A stretch of DNA of 14,649 bases, taken from Bacillota bacterium. Its GTDB lineage: Bacteria > Bacillota > Clostridia > Acetivibrionales > DSM-1351. The stretch lies in contig JAEYNY010000067.1 in assembly GCA_023412275.1 (NCBI GenBank), positions 1 through 14,649 of the forward strand, in the 5' to 3' direction. The number at the start of each line of letters is the position of its first letter. The first letter of the stretch is position 1. Below, piece after piece: positions 1 to 6,462 of this stretch. The position numbers and the translations under genes were made by a program. The notes under the pieces are model-generated. The model was not told the DNA's origin and searched no databases. It saw only the letters and a program-made list of their open reading frames with translations.

Positions 1-1
1 G

Positions 2-496
2 GTGCTGGTGTCAAGTCATCCAATAGAAGGTCTAATGACTACAGCAATGCAAAGTATCAAGGAAATGGTTGATGTTAATACAATAGTTGGAGATGCAGTT
101 CAAGCACCTGACGGAACTGTAATTATACCTATATCTAAGGTTAGTTTTGGGTTTGCAGCAGGAGGAGGGGACTATGGTGAAGAGTCATCCTCTAATAATT
201 CACAGGAAGAACAAGATAAAGGAAAATTCCCTTTTGCCGGAGGTAGTGGAGCAGGTGTTTCCATAAATCCTGTGGCATTTATGGTGTGTGGACAGAATCA
301 GGTTAAGCTCCTTCCTGTAAATGTAAATTCATCTGTTGACAAAATTCTGGATATGGTTCCTGAATTGGTTCAGAAAGCAAGTCAAATGCTTAATGAAAAG
401 ATGTCAAAACCAAAAGAAGAACACAGTAAAAATAAAAAAGAAGACAATAGAAAAGAAGAAAATAGAAAAGAAGAAAATGAAAAATGTAAAGAATAA
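2..496 (+). CDS. ytfJ: GerW/YtfJ-family sporulation protein (probably missing its first codons)
   Basis: This is a member of the YtfJ (GerW) family, which in Bacillus subtilis is a forespore protein needed for normal spore germination. The family signature is clear: an N-terminal HPIEGLM segment, VDVNTIVGDAV, APDGTVIIPISKVSFGFAAGG at roughly residues 35-55, then a glycine-rich GGSGAGVSINPVAF stretch near residues 79-92. The frame is open to the left edge. A GTG at position 2 could serve as a start, but no ribosome binding site can be seen, so the true start may lie just outside. The C-terminus is a Lys/Glu/Asn-rich tail from about residue 135, unlike the ordered core, and it contains a tandem repeat (446-475). 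The family assignment is secure; the germination role is taken from the Bacillus homologue. Confidence 0.88.
   Translation: MLVSSHPIEGLMTTAMQSIKEMVDVNTIVGDAVQAPDGTVIIPISKVSFGFAAGGGDYGEESSSNNSQEEQDKGKFPFAGGSGAGVSINPVAFMVCGQNQVKLLPVNVNSSVDKILDMVPELVQKASQMLNEKMSKPKEEHSKNKKEDNRKEENRKEENEKCKE
446..475 (+). repeat. Two perfect 15-bp tandem copies inside the ytfJ tail
   Basis: The unit AATAGAAAAGAAGAA occurs at 446-460 and again at 461-475 and encodes NRKEE twice. A degenerate further copy follows (AATGAAAAA). The length is a multiple of three, so gain or loss of a unit would keep the reading frame of the charged tail. Confidence 0.85.
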
Positions 497-521
497 AAGG
501 TTCCAGAAAACTTTTTCTTTA

Positions 522-591
522 ACGTTACGGCAAAACAACAACTGGCAAAGGGCAAAGTGACTTTGTTGTAAGTTGTTGTTTTACTTAACGT
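522..591 (+). terminator. Long imperfect inverted repeat after ytfJ, possible terminator
   Basis: The arms are 522-543 and 571-591. Twelve bases (AAAACAACAACT at 532-543) pair perfectly with 571-582. After a 4/3-base internal loop, six more (ACGTTA at 522-527) pair with 586-591. The apical part can form a further small hairpin, CAAAG-TGA-CTTTG at 553-565. The structure starts 25 bases after the ytfJ stop, where a terminator is expected. There is no clean run of T after the stem; the T-rich 3' arm would have to serve. The inverted repeat is seen directly, while its role as terminator is inference. Confidence 0.5.
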
Positions 592-623
592 AGCTTTAAC
601 TATGTCTGTAAGCTCTGATAATA

Positions 624-652
624 TTGACTCATTTTAAAATCAAATATAGAAT
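624..652 (+). promoter_or_regulatory. Sigma-A-like promoter for rluB
   Basis: A -35 box TTGACT (624-629) and a -10 box TAGAAT (647-652) are separated by exactly 17 bases. Transcription would start near 659, about 30 bases before the rluB start codon. Each box differs from consensus by one base. Confidence 0.6.
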
Positions 653-689
653 AAAGGGTATACTAAAATTTATATAAGGAATATTATGA

Positions 690-1397
690 ATGTTGGAAAT
701 CAGATTACAGAAATATTTAGCACATGCCGGAGTTGCTTCCAGAAGAAAAGCAGAAGAAATGATCAAAGAGGGTAGGGTAGCCGTAAATAACATTATCGTG
801 GAGAACATGGGGGTTACTGTATCAAGCTCTGATGTAGTAACTGTAGATGGAAAGCCTGTTAAAACAGAAGAGAAAAAAGTTTATATAATGCTGAACAAGC
901 CTGTAGGTTATGTTTCCACCAGCAAAGACCAGTTCGGAAGACCCACGGTTATTGACCTGGTAAAGGATGCAGGAAAGAGGTTGTATCCGGTCGGGAGGCT
1001 TGACTACGATACATCGGGGCTTATTCTTCTCACAAATGACGGCGATTTCACTTACCACCTAACACATCCAAAACATGAGATAAATAAGGTCTATGAGGCT
1101 GTCATTTCAGGTTTTCCTGAAAAGGATGAAATTAAAAGGTTTGAGTCCGGGTTGAAAATTGAAGATTATCAAACTTCTCCGGCAAAATTTCTTGTTATAG
1201 ATAAGAAGGGAATTAATACACTTGTCAGAATTACCATCCATGAAGGGAAAAACAGACAGGTTAGAAAGATGTGTGAAGCCATAGGCCACAAAGTTCTGAC
1301 ATTAAAAAGAATTCAGATAGGGCCTATAGCTCTGGATAACCTTCCCGAGGGAAGGTGGAGACATCTTTCTGATAATGAAATAAAAATTCTATATTAA
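690..1397 (+). CDS. rluB: RluB-type 23S rRNA pseudouridine synthase
   Basis: The enzyme converts a specific uridine of 23S rRNA to pseudouridine in the cytoplasm. An S4 RNA-binding domain occupies residues 3-60 (RLQKYLAHAGVASRRKAEEMI). The RsuA/RluB/RluE catalytic domain follows, with the signature GRLDYDTSGLILLTNDG at 102-118, in which Asp105 is the expected catalytic aspartate. The second conserved block, EGKNRQVRKM, is at 185-194. The length of 235 residues is normal. AAGGA at 676-680 lies 9 bases before the ATG and supports this start; the ATG at 686 is in another frame. RluB and RsuA share this architecture, so the exact rRNA position is inferred from the common annotation in Firmicutes. 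The stop codon overlaps the convergent gene that ends at 1394. Confidence 0.92.
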   Translation: MLEIRLQKYLAHAGVASRRKAEEMIKEGRVAVNNIIVENMGVTVSSSDVVTVDGKPVKTEEKKVYIMLNKPVGYVSTSKDQFGRPTVIDLVKDAGKRLYPVGRLDYDTSGLILLTNDGDFTYHLTHPKHEINKVYEAVISGFPEKDEIKRFESGLKIEDYQTSPAKFLVIDKKGINTLVRITIHEGKNRQVRKMCEAIGHKVLTLKRIQIGPIALDNLPEGRWRHLSDNEIKILY

Positions 1398-1879
1398 TAA
1401 TTGTACATATAACTGTAAGCACCAAGTGCAAAAACAACTAATATAATAACTATATACACAAAAGTAAGTGCAAGAGAAACGATTACCATAATACCTTGAA
1501 TTTTAAAATACTTTTTAAGGTATGTAAACAAGTTGTACAGTACATTTGGATTATTAAAATCGGCATATTCCTTAATAGCCTTTGATGCATTTGTAAGGGA
1601 AATACCTGCAAATATTAGAGGAACACCAATTGCTGCAGATATAATACCTATACAGGTTATTGCACCGATTACAATTGTATATATTCCCAAAAATTTCATC
1701 CATCCGGATAGACTGTTTACAATAGAATTGTAAATACCCGGTTGAGATACATGTTGTTGCTGATACCGGTAGTCAGCTTGAGGCTGCTGATAGGTATTGT
1801 TGTTTAATACTGTGTTGTTAGTTGTTGTTGATTGGGGATCATCCTTTAAAGCAATATCTGATTCATTATATTGATCCAT
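1394..1879 (-). CDS. Small membrane protein with Gln/Asn-rich N-terminus, DUF5362-like
   Basis: The first 50 or so residues are hydrophilic and rich in Gln, Asn, Thr and Tyr (for example NNNTYQQPQADYRYQQQ). Then come hydrophobic stretches at about 60-95 (WMKFLGIYTIVIGAITCIGIISAAIGVPLIFAGISL) and 127-156, so the protein is probably anchored by two to four membrane segments with the polar N-terminus on one side. The layout resembles small clostridial membrane proteins grouped as DUF5362; I make this link from memory of the LGI-TI-GAITCIGII-AAIGVPLI pattern. No function is known to me. AAGGAGA at 1887-1893 on the minus strand fixes the start. It appears to be a single-gene unit, converging on rluB. 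Confidence 0.8.
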   Translation of the reverse strand: MDQYNESDIALKDDPQSTTTNNTVLNNNTYQQPQADYRYQQQHVSQPGIYNSIVNSLSGWMKFLGIYTIVIGAITCIGIISAAIGVPLIFAGISLTNASKAIKEYADFNNPNVLYNLFTYLKKYFKIQGIMVIVSLALTFVYIVIILVVFALGAYSYMYNY

Positions 1880-1920
1880 AATTAAATCTCCTTAATACAA
1901 ATTTTAGAATGTGTGTTTAA

Positions 1921-1929
1921 ATTATAGCA
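1921..1929 (-). promoter_or_regulatory. Extended -10 promoter element for the membrane-protein gene
   Basis: Read on the minus strand, the bases TGCTATAAT form an extended -10 box (TG at 1928-1929, TATAAT at 1921-1926). It lies 28 bases before the SD and about 40 before the start codon. No good -35 box was found, which is usual for extended -10 promoters. On the plus strand a lone TATAAT at 1943-1948 could serve mnmM but also lacks a clear -35 box. Confidence 0.45.
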
Positions 1930-1988
1930 TAAAAACCATCATTATAATATATCTACGATAAGTAAAGTTAATGAAAAGGAGAGTTTTA

Positions 1989-2555
1989 ATGTGTATTTTA
2001 AAAAATTCATTATACCAATCTCATGAAATAGTTTCCCGTGTGGTCTGTGATGGCGATACGGTTGTTGATGCCACTGCTGGCAATGGACACGATACGGCAT
2101 TTCTGGCAAGGCTAGTGGGCTCGGACGGACAGGTTTATTCTTTTGATATTCAGGAAGCGGCACTAAACACCACAAAAAACAGATTGGAAGGGGAAAATTT
2201 GTTAAGCCGGGTTAATCTAATACATGACGGTCATCAAAATATGATGAAGTATATAAATAAGCCTATTAAAGCAGCAATGTTTAATTTGGGGTATCTTCCC
2301 GGTGGAGACCATAACATAGGTACTAGGGGAGGAACTACCATTGAGGCCATAAAAAGCGCCATGGAGCTGGTAGTTCCTCACGGTGTAATAAGTATAGTTG
2401 TATACTATGGGGGAGACAGTGGCTTTGATGAGAAGAACGAAGTTATTAATTATATAAAAACAATAGACTGCAAGAAATTCAGTGTAATGCAAACTGAATT
2501 TGTTAATCAGGTAAACTGTCCGCCTATTTTTGTTTGTTTAGAGAAGATTGAATAG
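1989..2555 (+). CDS. mnmM: tRNA (mnm5s2U34) methyltransferase, MnmM/YtqB family
   Basis: This is a small class I SAM-dependent methyltransferase of 188 residues. The Bacillus homologue YtqB, renamed MnmM, methylates the aminomethyl group on the wobble uridine of certain tRNAs. The SAM-binding loop VDATAGNGHDTAFLA is at 26-40, the acidic end of strand 2 is SFDIQ at 51-55, and the family motif FNLGYLPGGDHNI is at 98-110. An upstream in-frame ATG exists at 1971, but the strong ribosome binding site AAAAGGAG (1974-1981) lies after it and 7 bases before the ATG at 1989, so I take 1989. The family is clear. The reaction is transferred from Bacillus, and older annotations would read 'rRNA methylase'. 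Confidence 0.87.
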   Translation: MCILKNSLYQSHEIVSRVVCDGDTVVDATAGNGHDTAFLARLVGSDGQVYSFDIQEAALNTTKNRLEGENLLSRVNLIHDGHQNMMKYINKPIKAAMFNLGYLPGGDHNIGTRGGTTIEAIKSAMELVVPHGVISIVVYYGGDSGFDEKNEVINYIKTIDCKKFSVMQTEFVNQVNCPPIFVCLEKIE

Positions 2556-2579
2556 GAAAAAGCGGCTAACCTATTTTTT
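2551..2579 (+). terminator. Hairpin terminator after mnmM
   Basis: AATAGG (2551-2556) pairs with CCTATT (2570-2575) around a 13-base loop and is followed by more T (2576-2579). It overlaps the stop codons of both mnmM and the convergent rsgI. The stem is short, so efficiency is uncertain. Confidence 0.5.
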
Positions 2580-3782
2580 AGTTTTACCTTTTTCATTTTG
2601 TTGGTTAGCACTATTTTCTTCTTTTTTATCACTTGAAGAATTGTTTATAGGCTTTCCGTTGTTATTATCATTATTAGCTTTTTTACCGTTTTCCGAAGGA
2701 ATAGGTTTTGAGCCCTGATTAAAAGTTTCCTTTTTATCAGGGCTTTCTGTGGCAGTATTCTCACTGCTATCACTTTTATCACGCTTTTTTGAAGATTTAT
2801 CTTCATTGCCGGAAGGGTGGTCCTTAACCTGTTTATTTGCTTTATCCGGTTTCTCAGCAGAATTTATTGAGTTGTTTGTTTTCTCTTTACTATTATTATT
2901 AAAGTAGTTATTTTCTGGCTTCTTACTATTAGGAACCTCGGGAGTATTCTTATCAATGTGTTGCTCCGGCTTTTCAAGGGCTTTTTCGTTTTCTTGTACG
3001 GGGTAGTAATTATTACCGTCTTTATTTTTATCAGAAGTTATTTTGTTTTGCTTTTTGGCTTCGTATGCTTCAATTATTTTGGGGATACTTTCGGTTTTGG
3101 CCTTTTGCATATCTATACCACCGTCTGATTCTGAAATTTCTTCATATAGTTTGTATCGTCCCATGGAAATATTATTTTTTACAGCCTCGGATCTTTTGGT
3201 TGGATCAACCTTTACTACTTCCGCCTTTATAGATTCAGAACCCGCCCTGAAATCCGTTTTTTGAAGCTCAGAAACAATACCATCAAGTACTTTTTCACTG
3301 CCTGACTTTATTGAGGCTGAAATCAAAACCGCATTTTTGGTGCCAGGGTGAATAAATCCTTTTTTTCCCGATTCATCTATAATAATCCTTACAGCACCGG
3401 TCAAGGGCTTGTTTACAAGCCGTATATTCTTTAAAAGAGATGCCGCATCAGTATTCAGCGCTTTGACCTCAATAACATTGGCTTTTTTATCAATTGATAA
3501 TTCAAGGCTGGGGTTTATATCGACATCGACATAAGCAAAAACAGAAGACGGTTTAACCAATTGGTAAATCAAAACCGAACAAAATATTAAAACAAACATC
3601 CCAGCTATAGCAAAATATTTCATGGGATTAATTTTCCTTGGGGGAACAGAGTTGCTTAAATCCAACTGCTGTCCAACAAACATTTCAGGCATTCTGGTTA
3701 TAGTTATAAAATCACATGTACTTGTCATTACGATAGCTTTATTACCCTTAAATTCAAGAATCATCCCGGTATTATTTCCCAT
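2571..3782 (-). CDS. rsgI: Anti-sigma-I factor RsgI with a disordered C-terminal region
   Basis: RsgI holds sigma-I at the membrane and releases it after an outside signal. The 403-residue protein has four parts: a cytoplasmic RsgI N-terminal anti-sigma domain at 1-50 (GMILEFKGNKAIVMTSTCDFITI); one membrane helix at about 54-77; a conserved extracytoplasmic domain at about 80-230 starting YVDVDINPSLELSID; and a long Lys/Asn/Ser/Glu-rich tail to the end. The Asn-Pro bond at 90-91 matches the site where RsgI proteins are reported to self-cleave. No carbohydrate-binding, PA14 or other folded sensor is visible, unlike many RsgI of cellulosome-making clostridia. AAAGGAGG at 3791-3798 is 8 bases before the ATG at 3782, which is better than the upstream in-frame start at 3803. 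The ATG lies inside the end of sigI, an 11-base overlap that suggests translational coupling. Confidence 0.88.
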   Translation of the reverse strand: MGNNTGMILEFKGNKAIVMTSTCDFITITRMPEMFVGQQLDLSNSVPPRKINPMKYFAIAGMFVLIFCSVLIYQLVKPSSVFAYVDVDINPSLELSIDKKANVIEVKALNTDAASLLKNIRLVNKPLTGAVRIIIDESGKKGFIHPGTKNAVLISASIKSGSEKVLDGIVSELQKTDFRAGSESIKAEVVKVDPTKRSEAVKNNISMGRYKLYEEISESDGGIDMQKAKTESIPKIIEAYEAKKQNKITSDKNKDGNNYYPVQENEKALEKPEQHIDKNTPEVPNSKKPENNYFNNNSKEKTNNSINSAEKPDKANKQVKDHPSGNEDKSSKKRDKSDSSENTATESPDKKETFNQGSKPIPSENGKKANNDNNNGKPINNSSSDKKEENSANQQNEKGKTKK

Positions 3783-4542
3783 GGTTATTTCCTCCTTTCT
3801 CAATGTTGCTCACATATTCCTGCAATACTTCAAGCTTGCTGTTTAGTATTAAATAAACTGCTATTATAAATTTTCTGTTTCTTTCAACGGTCTTACGGTT
3901 TACTTGTACTATTTTCATTAGTTGTGACATAGGGATGGTTTTCTTTGTAATGAGCATATCAGACAAAGATTTATTTTCCCACAGAACCCGGGCAATGCCT
4001 ATTGCCAGTTTTTTTGAATCTTTATGTTTGGGGACATTCCCAACCAAATCGGAGAGGCTTATTCCAAAATCTTTAAGTCTTGTTCTGAATAAATCAATCT
4101 CTTCTTTTAGCTCTACATTATCAAAAAATGTACTTGCTTCAACTACCATGTATTTATTTTCAATAATATCTTTATCATCAAAATCATTAGTTTGAAAATA
4201 GGTGAAAGGATAAACGTTACTATGCTTGTAATCCTTTCTAATATAGTCGACTATTCTTCGTTTTATAACTGTTTCAGCAAAGCTCAGAAACCCTACTTTT
4301 TTTTCAGGGTTAAAAGACTCAATAGCCTCATTAAAAGCCATAAGGCCGATACTGAGTTCATCACTGTTTTTAGTATCAACAAATTTGCCTGTGACCGTGG
4401 ATATTACTTTTAAAATAAAAGGCTTGTAGTCGTTAATTAAGCCTTCTTTTAAATGAGTTTCTCCATTCTTGATCTTAGCCACAGTTTCTTCAATAGACTG
4501 TGCTTTTTTTCGGGATTTGCCAAATAAATTTAGAATGGTCAA
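3772..4542 (-). CDS. sigI: RNA polymerase sigma factor SigI
   Basis: SigI is an alternative sigma factor, used for heat and cell-wall stress in Bacillus and for polysaccharide sensing in Clostridium thermocellum. The 256-residue protein has a sigma region 2 at about 25-105, including ELSIGLMAFNEAIESFNPEK and FLSFAETVIKRRIVDYIRKD (promoter-opening and core-binding parts). Its C-terminal SigI-specific domain carries a helix-turn-helix around 195-225 (MSQLMKIVQVNRKTVERNRKF). The start is TTG at 4542: an in-frame TGA lies 9 bases upstream, and no ATG exists in the first 65 codons. The ribosome binding site AAGGAG (4555-4560) is 12 bases away, rather far, so translation may be weak. It is co-transcribed with rsgI, and its upstream region carries a promoter of the type SigI itself reads. 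Confidence 0.9.
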   Translation of the reverse strand: MTILNLFGKSRKKAQSIEETVAKIKNGETHLKEGLINDYKPFILKVISTVTGKFVDTKNSDELSIGLMAFNEAIESFNPEKKVGFLSFAETVIKRRIVDYIRKDYKHSNVYPFTYFQTNDFDDKDIIENKYMVVEASTFFDNVELKEEIDLFRTRLKDFGISLSDLVGNVPKHKDSKKLAIGIARVLWENKSLSDMLITKKTIPMSQLMKIVQVNRKTVERNRKFIIAVYLILNSKLEVLQEYVSNIEKGGNNHGK

Positions 4543-4569
4543 CTTATCTATTCACTCCTTACAATAGTA

Positions 4570-4597
4570 TTCGCAGATAAGATCTGTTTTTAGGGGG
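4570..4597 (-). promoter_or_regulatory. Sigma-I-type promoter of sigI (autoregulatory)
   Basis: On the minus strand the sequence reads GCCCCCTAAAAAC (-35 region, CCCCC at 4593-4597), a 19-base gap, then GCGAATA (-10 region, CGAA at 4570-4573). This matches the ACCCCC/CGAA pattern I recall for SigI promoters. The expected start near 4562 leaves a leader of about 20 bases before the sigI start codon. A second CCCCC lies just upstream (4600-4604). The spacer contains a small palindrome, CAGAT-AAG-ATCTG (4574-4586). Confidence 0.6.
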
Positions 4598-4643
4598 CAG
4601 GGGGAAAATTTTAATAAAACAAACCTATAAACAAATAATTGCG

Positions 4644-4672
4644 TTTACATAAATAAATTTCTACTATATTAT
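4644..4672 (+). promoter_or_regulatory. Possible distal promoter of the transcarboxylase operon
   Basis: TTTACA (4644-4649) and TATTAT (4667-4672) are 17 bases apart. The -10 box lies on top of the -10 box of the minus-strand sigI promoter. The region is very AT-rich, so chance similarity is a real possibility. Confidence 0.3.
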
Positions 4673-4696
4673 ATATAAATTTTTACGTTGTATCAA
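4668..4696 (-). promoter_or_regulatory. Sigma-A-like upstream promoter of sigI
   Basis: On the minus strand TTGATA (4691-4696) and TATAAT (4668-4673) are separated by exactly 17 bases. Transcription would start near 4661, about 120 bases before the sigI start codon. It would provide a basal level of SigI in addition to the sigma-I-type promoter nearer the gene. Confidence 0.5.
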
Positions 4697-4726
4697 ATAA
4701 ATTTAAAGGGGAGTATACAAGCTATA

Positions 4727-4755
4727 TTGACACTCATTTCCTAATATAATATAAT
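4727..4755 (+). promoter_or_regulatory. Consensus sigma-A promoter of the transcarboxylase operon
   Basis: A perfect TTGACA (4727-4732) and a perfect TATAAT (4750-4755) are separated by 17 bases. Transcription would begin near 4762, giving an untranslated leader of about 117 bases. A second TATAAT at 4745-4750 is too close to the -35 box to be the partner. A full-consensus promoter suggests high expression of the three genes. Confidence 0.75.
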
Positions 4756-4770
4756 TATTACTAGGTGCTA

Positions 4771-4788
4771 ATAACTAATAATAGTTAT
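4771..4788 (+). promoter_or_regulatory. Perfect short palindrome at the start of the operon leader
   Basis: ATAACTA (4771-4777) and TAGTTAT (4782-4788) form a perfect 7-base inverted repeat with a 4-base centre. It starts about 10 bases after the predicted transcription start, a position suited either to a repressor operator or to a 5' hairpin protecting the mRNA. No regulator is assigned. Confidence 0.45.
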
Positions 4789-4798
4789 GAAACTGCCG

Positions 4799-4851
4799 GA
4801 TAAATTATCAATTTTGAGAATTAACACGTTGAATTTATAGAATAATTTATC
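4799..4851 (+). promoter_or_regulatory. Inverted repeat just before the ribosome binding site of the 12S gene
   Basis: GATAAATTAT (4799-4808) is perfectly complementary to ATAATTTATC (4842-4851), with a 33-base loop. The 3' arm ends 15 bases before the ribosome binding site AGAGGTG (4867-4873). The arms are almost all A and T, so stability is modest. It does not match a riboswitch class I recognise. Confidence 0.4.
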
Positions 4852-4878
4852 TAGTATATATTTTAAAGAGGTGATTGC

Positions 4879-6429
4879 ATGTCACAAATTGAAAAGATAC
4901 AAAATCTAAAAAACACGAAGACAACTATAGCTCAGGGCGGCGGAGAAGAGAAAATAGCAAAAAGACACGCAGATGGAAAGCTATCTGCAAGAGAAAGGAT
5001 CGATTTGTTATTTGATGAAAACAGTTTTGTTGAAGTAGATGCATTCATAGAATCCAGATGCTTTGACTTCGGTATGCAAAAGAAGAAACTTCCGGGTGAC
5101 GGGGTTGTTACCGGTTACGGAACAGTTAATGGCAGAAAAGTTTTTGTTGCTTCACAGGACTTTACTGTTATAGGCGGTTCATTGGGAGAGATGCACGCAA
5201 AGAAGATCACAAAGGTTATGGATATGGCTCTGAAAATGGGAGCACCTTTTATAGCAATTAATGATTCCGGCGGAGCTCGTATCGAGGAAGGTTTGGATGC
5301 ACTTTCAGGCTACGGAGATATTTTCTACAGAAATACTCTTGCATCAGGTGTTATTCCTCAGATATCGGTAATAATGGGGCCATGTGCAGGCGGTGCTGTT
5401 TATTCACCGGCTATAACCGACTTTATTTTTATGGTAGAAAAAACAAGTCAGATGTTTATTACCGGACCACAGGTAATAAAGTCTGTTACGGGCGAAGATG
5501 TATCAGTTGAAAATCTGGGAGGTGCAGATGTTCATACTGCTGTGAGCGGTGTGGCACATTTTAAGTCCTCTAGTGAAGAAGAGTGTATTGAAGATATAAA
5601 GAGACTTTTAAGCTTTATTCCTGATAATAACGTATCAGATACTATGTACTACGGAGTATCCGATGCTGCTGACAGATTGGCTGAAAGCCTAAATAGTATT
5701 ATTCCTGAAGAATCAAATAAACCTTACGATATGTTTGACGTAATAGCTGAAGTAGTAGATGATGGCGATTTCTTTGAAATTCAAAGTTATTTCGCTCAGA
5801 ATATAATAATCGGATTTGCAAGAATGAATGGTAAAAGTGTTGGTATTGTTGCGAATCAGCCAAAAGTTATGGCTGGCTCCCTTGATATGAATGCAGCTGA
5901 TAAGGCGGCACGATTTGTTCGTTTCTGTGATGCTTTTAATATCCCTGTTGTTTCATTGACAGATGTACCTGCATTCCTTCCAGGTGTGGCACAGGAGCAT
6001 AACGGTATAATCCGCCATGGTGCAAAACTCTTATATGCATTCTCAGAAGCAACAGTTCCAAAGATAAATGTCATTCTCAGAAAGGCATATGGTGGAGCTT
6101 ACATTGCTATGAATAGCAAGACAATCGGAGCAGATATGGTTTTGGCATGGCCATCAGCTGAAATTGCTGTTATGGGACCTGACGGAGCAGCAAACATCAT
6201 ATTCAAAAAGGACATTACAGCGTCTGAAAATCCGGCAGAAACCAGAAAAGAAAAGATTGCGGAATACAGAGATAAATTCTCAAATCCTTATGTAGCAGCA
6301 TCAAGAGGTTACATTGATGATGTTATAGAGCCTTCTGAAACAAGAATAAAAATTATAACGGCACTGGAAATGTTGGATACAAAGAGGGAAAACAGGCCTT
6401 CAAAGAAGCATGGTAACATTCCGCTATAA
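4879..6429 (+). CDS. mmdA: Acyl-CoA carboxyltransferase, 12S subunit of transcarboxylase (MmdA/PccB family)
   Basis: This subunit moves the carboxyl group between biotin and an acyl-CoA, most likely propionyl-CoA/methylmalonyl-CoA. The 516 residues form two crotonase-like halves. The N-half carries the CoA-binding signature NDSGGARIEEGLDALSGYG (128-146) and the glycine-rich oxyanion loop GPCAGGAVYSPA (167-178). The C-half carries FLPGVAQEHNGIIRHGAKLLYA (366-387) and the second loop KAYGGAYIAMNSK (402-414), then AWPSAEIAVMGPDGAANI (423-440). Length and motifs fit methylmalonyl-CoA decarboxylase alpha, propionyl-CoA carboxylase beta and transcarboxylase 12S; sequence alone does not separate them. 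A biotin carrier and a 5S-type gene directly downstream favour transcarboxylase. Start ATG has AGAGGTG at 4867-4873, 5 bases away. It is the first gene of the operon, behind a consensus promoter. Confidence 0.9.
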   Translation: MSQIEKIQNLKNTKTTIAQGGGEEKIAKRHADGKLSARERIDLLFDENSFVEVDAFIESRCFDFGMQKKKLPGDGVVTGYGTVNGRKVFVASQDFTVIGGSLGEMHAKKITKVMDMALKMGAPFIAINDSGGARIEEGLDALSGYGDIFYRNTLASGVIPQISVIMGPCAGGAVYSPAITDFIFMVEKTSQMFITGPQVIKSVTGEDVSVENLGGADVHTAVSGVAHFKSSSEEECIEDIKRLLSFIPDNNVSDTMYYGVSDAADRLAESLNSIIPEESNKPYDMFDVIAEVVDDGDFFEIQSYFAQNIIIGFARMNGKSVGIVANQPKVMAGSLDMNAADKAARFVRFCDAFNIPVVSLTDVPAFLPGVAQEHNGIIRHGAKLLYAFSEATVPKINVILRKAYGGAYIAMNSKTIGADMVLAWPSAEIAVMGPDGAANIIFKKDITASENPAETRKEKIAEYRDKFSNPYVAASRGYIDDVIEPSETRIKIITALEMLDTKRENRPSKKHGNIPL

Positions 6430-6462
6430 TATAGGAAACAAAATATCTGGAGGATGAGTCTA

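Noticed and set aside
336..560. Plus-strand frame overlapping the ytfJ tail, rich in Lys and Asn
   Set aside because: The composition follows from reading the A-rich tail in a second frame; no ribosome binding site.
3782..3803. Longer start for rsgI at 3803
   Set aside because: The ribosome binding site AAAGGAGG (3791-3798) lies downstream of it and fits the ATG at 3782; the extra seven residues only translate the ribosome site region.
4745..4750. First TATAAT after the TTGACA of the transcarboxylase promoter
   Set aside because: It is only 12 bases from the -35 box; the overlapping second TATAAT at 4750-4755 gives the correct 17-base spacing.
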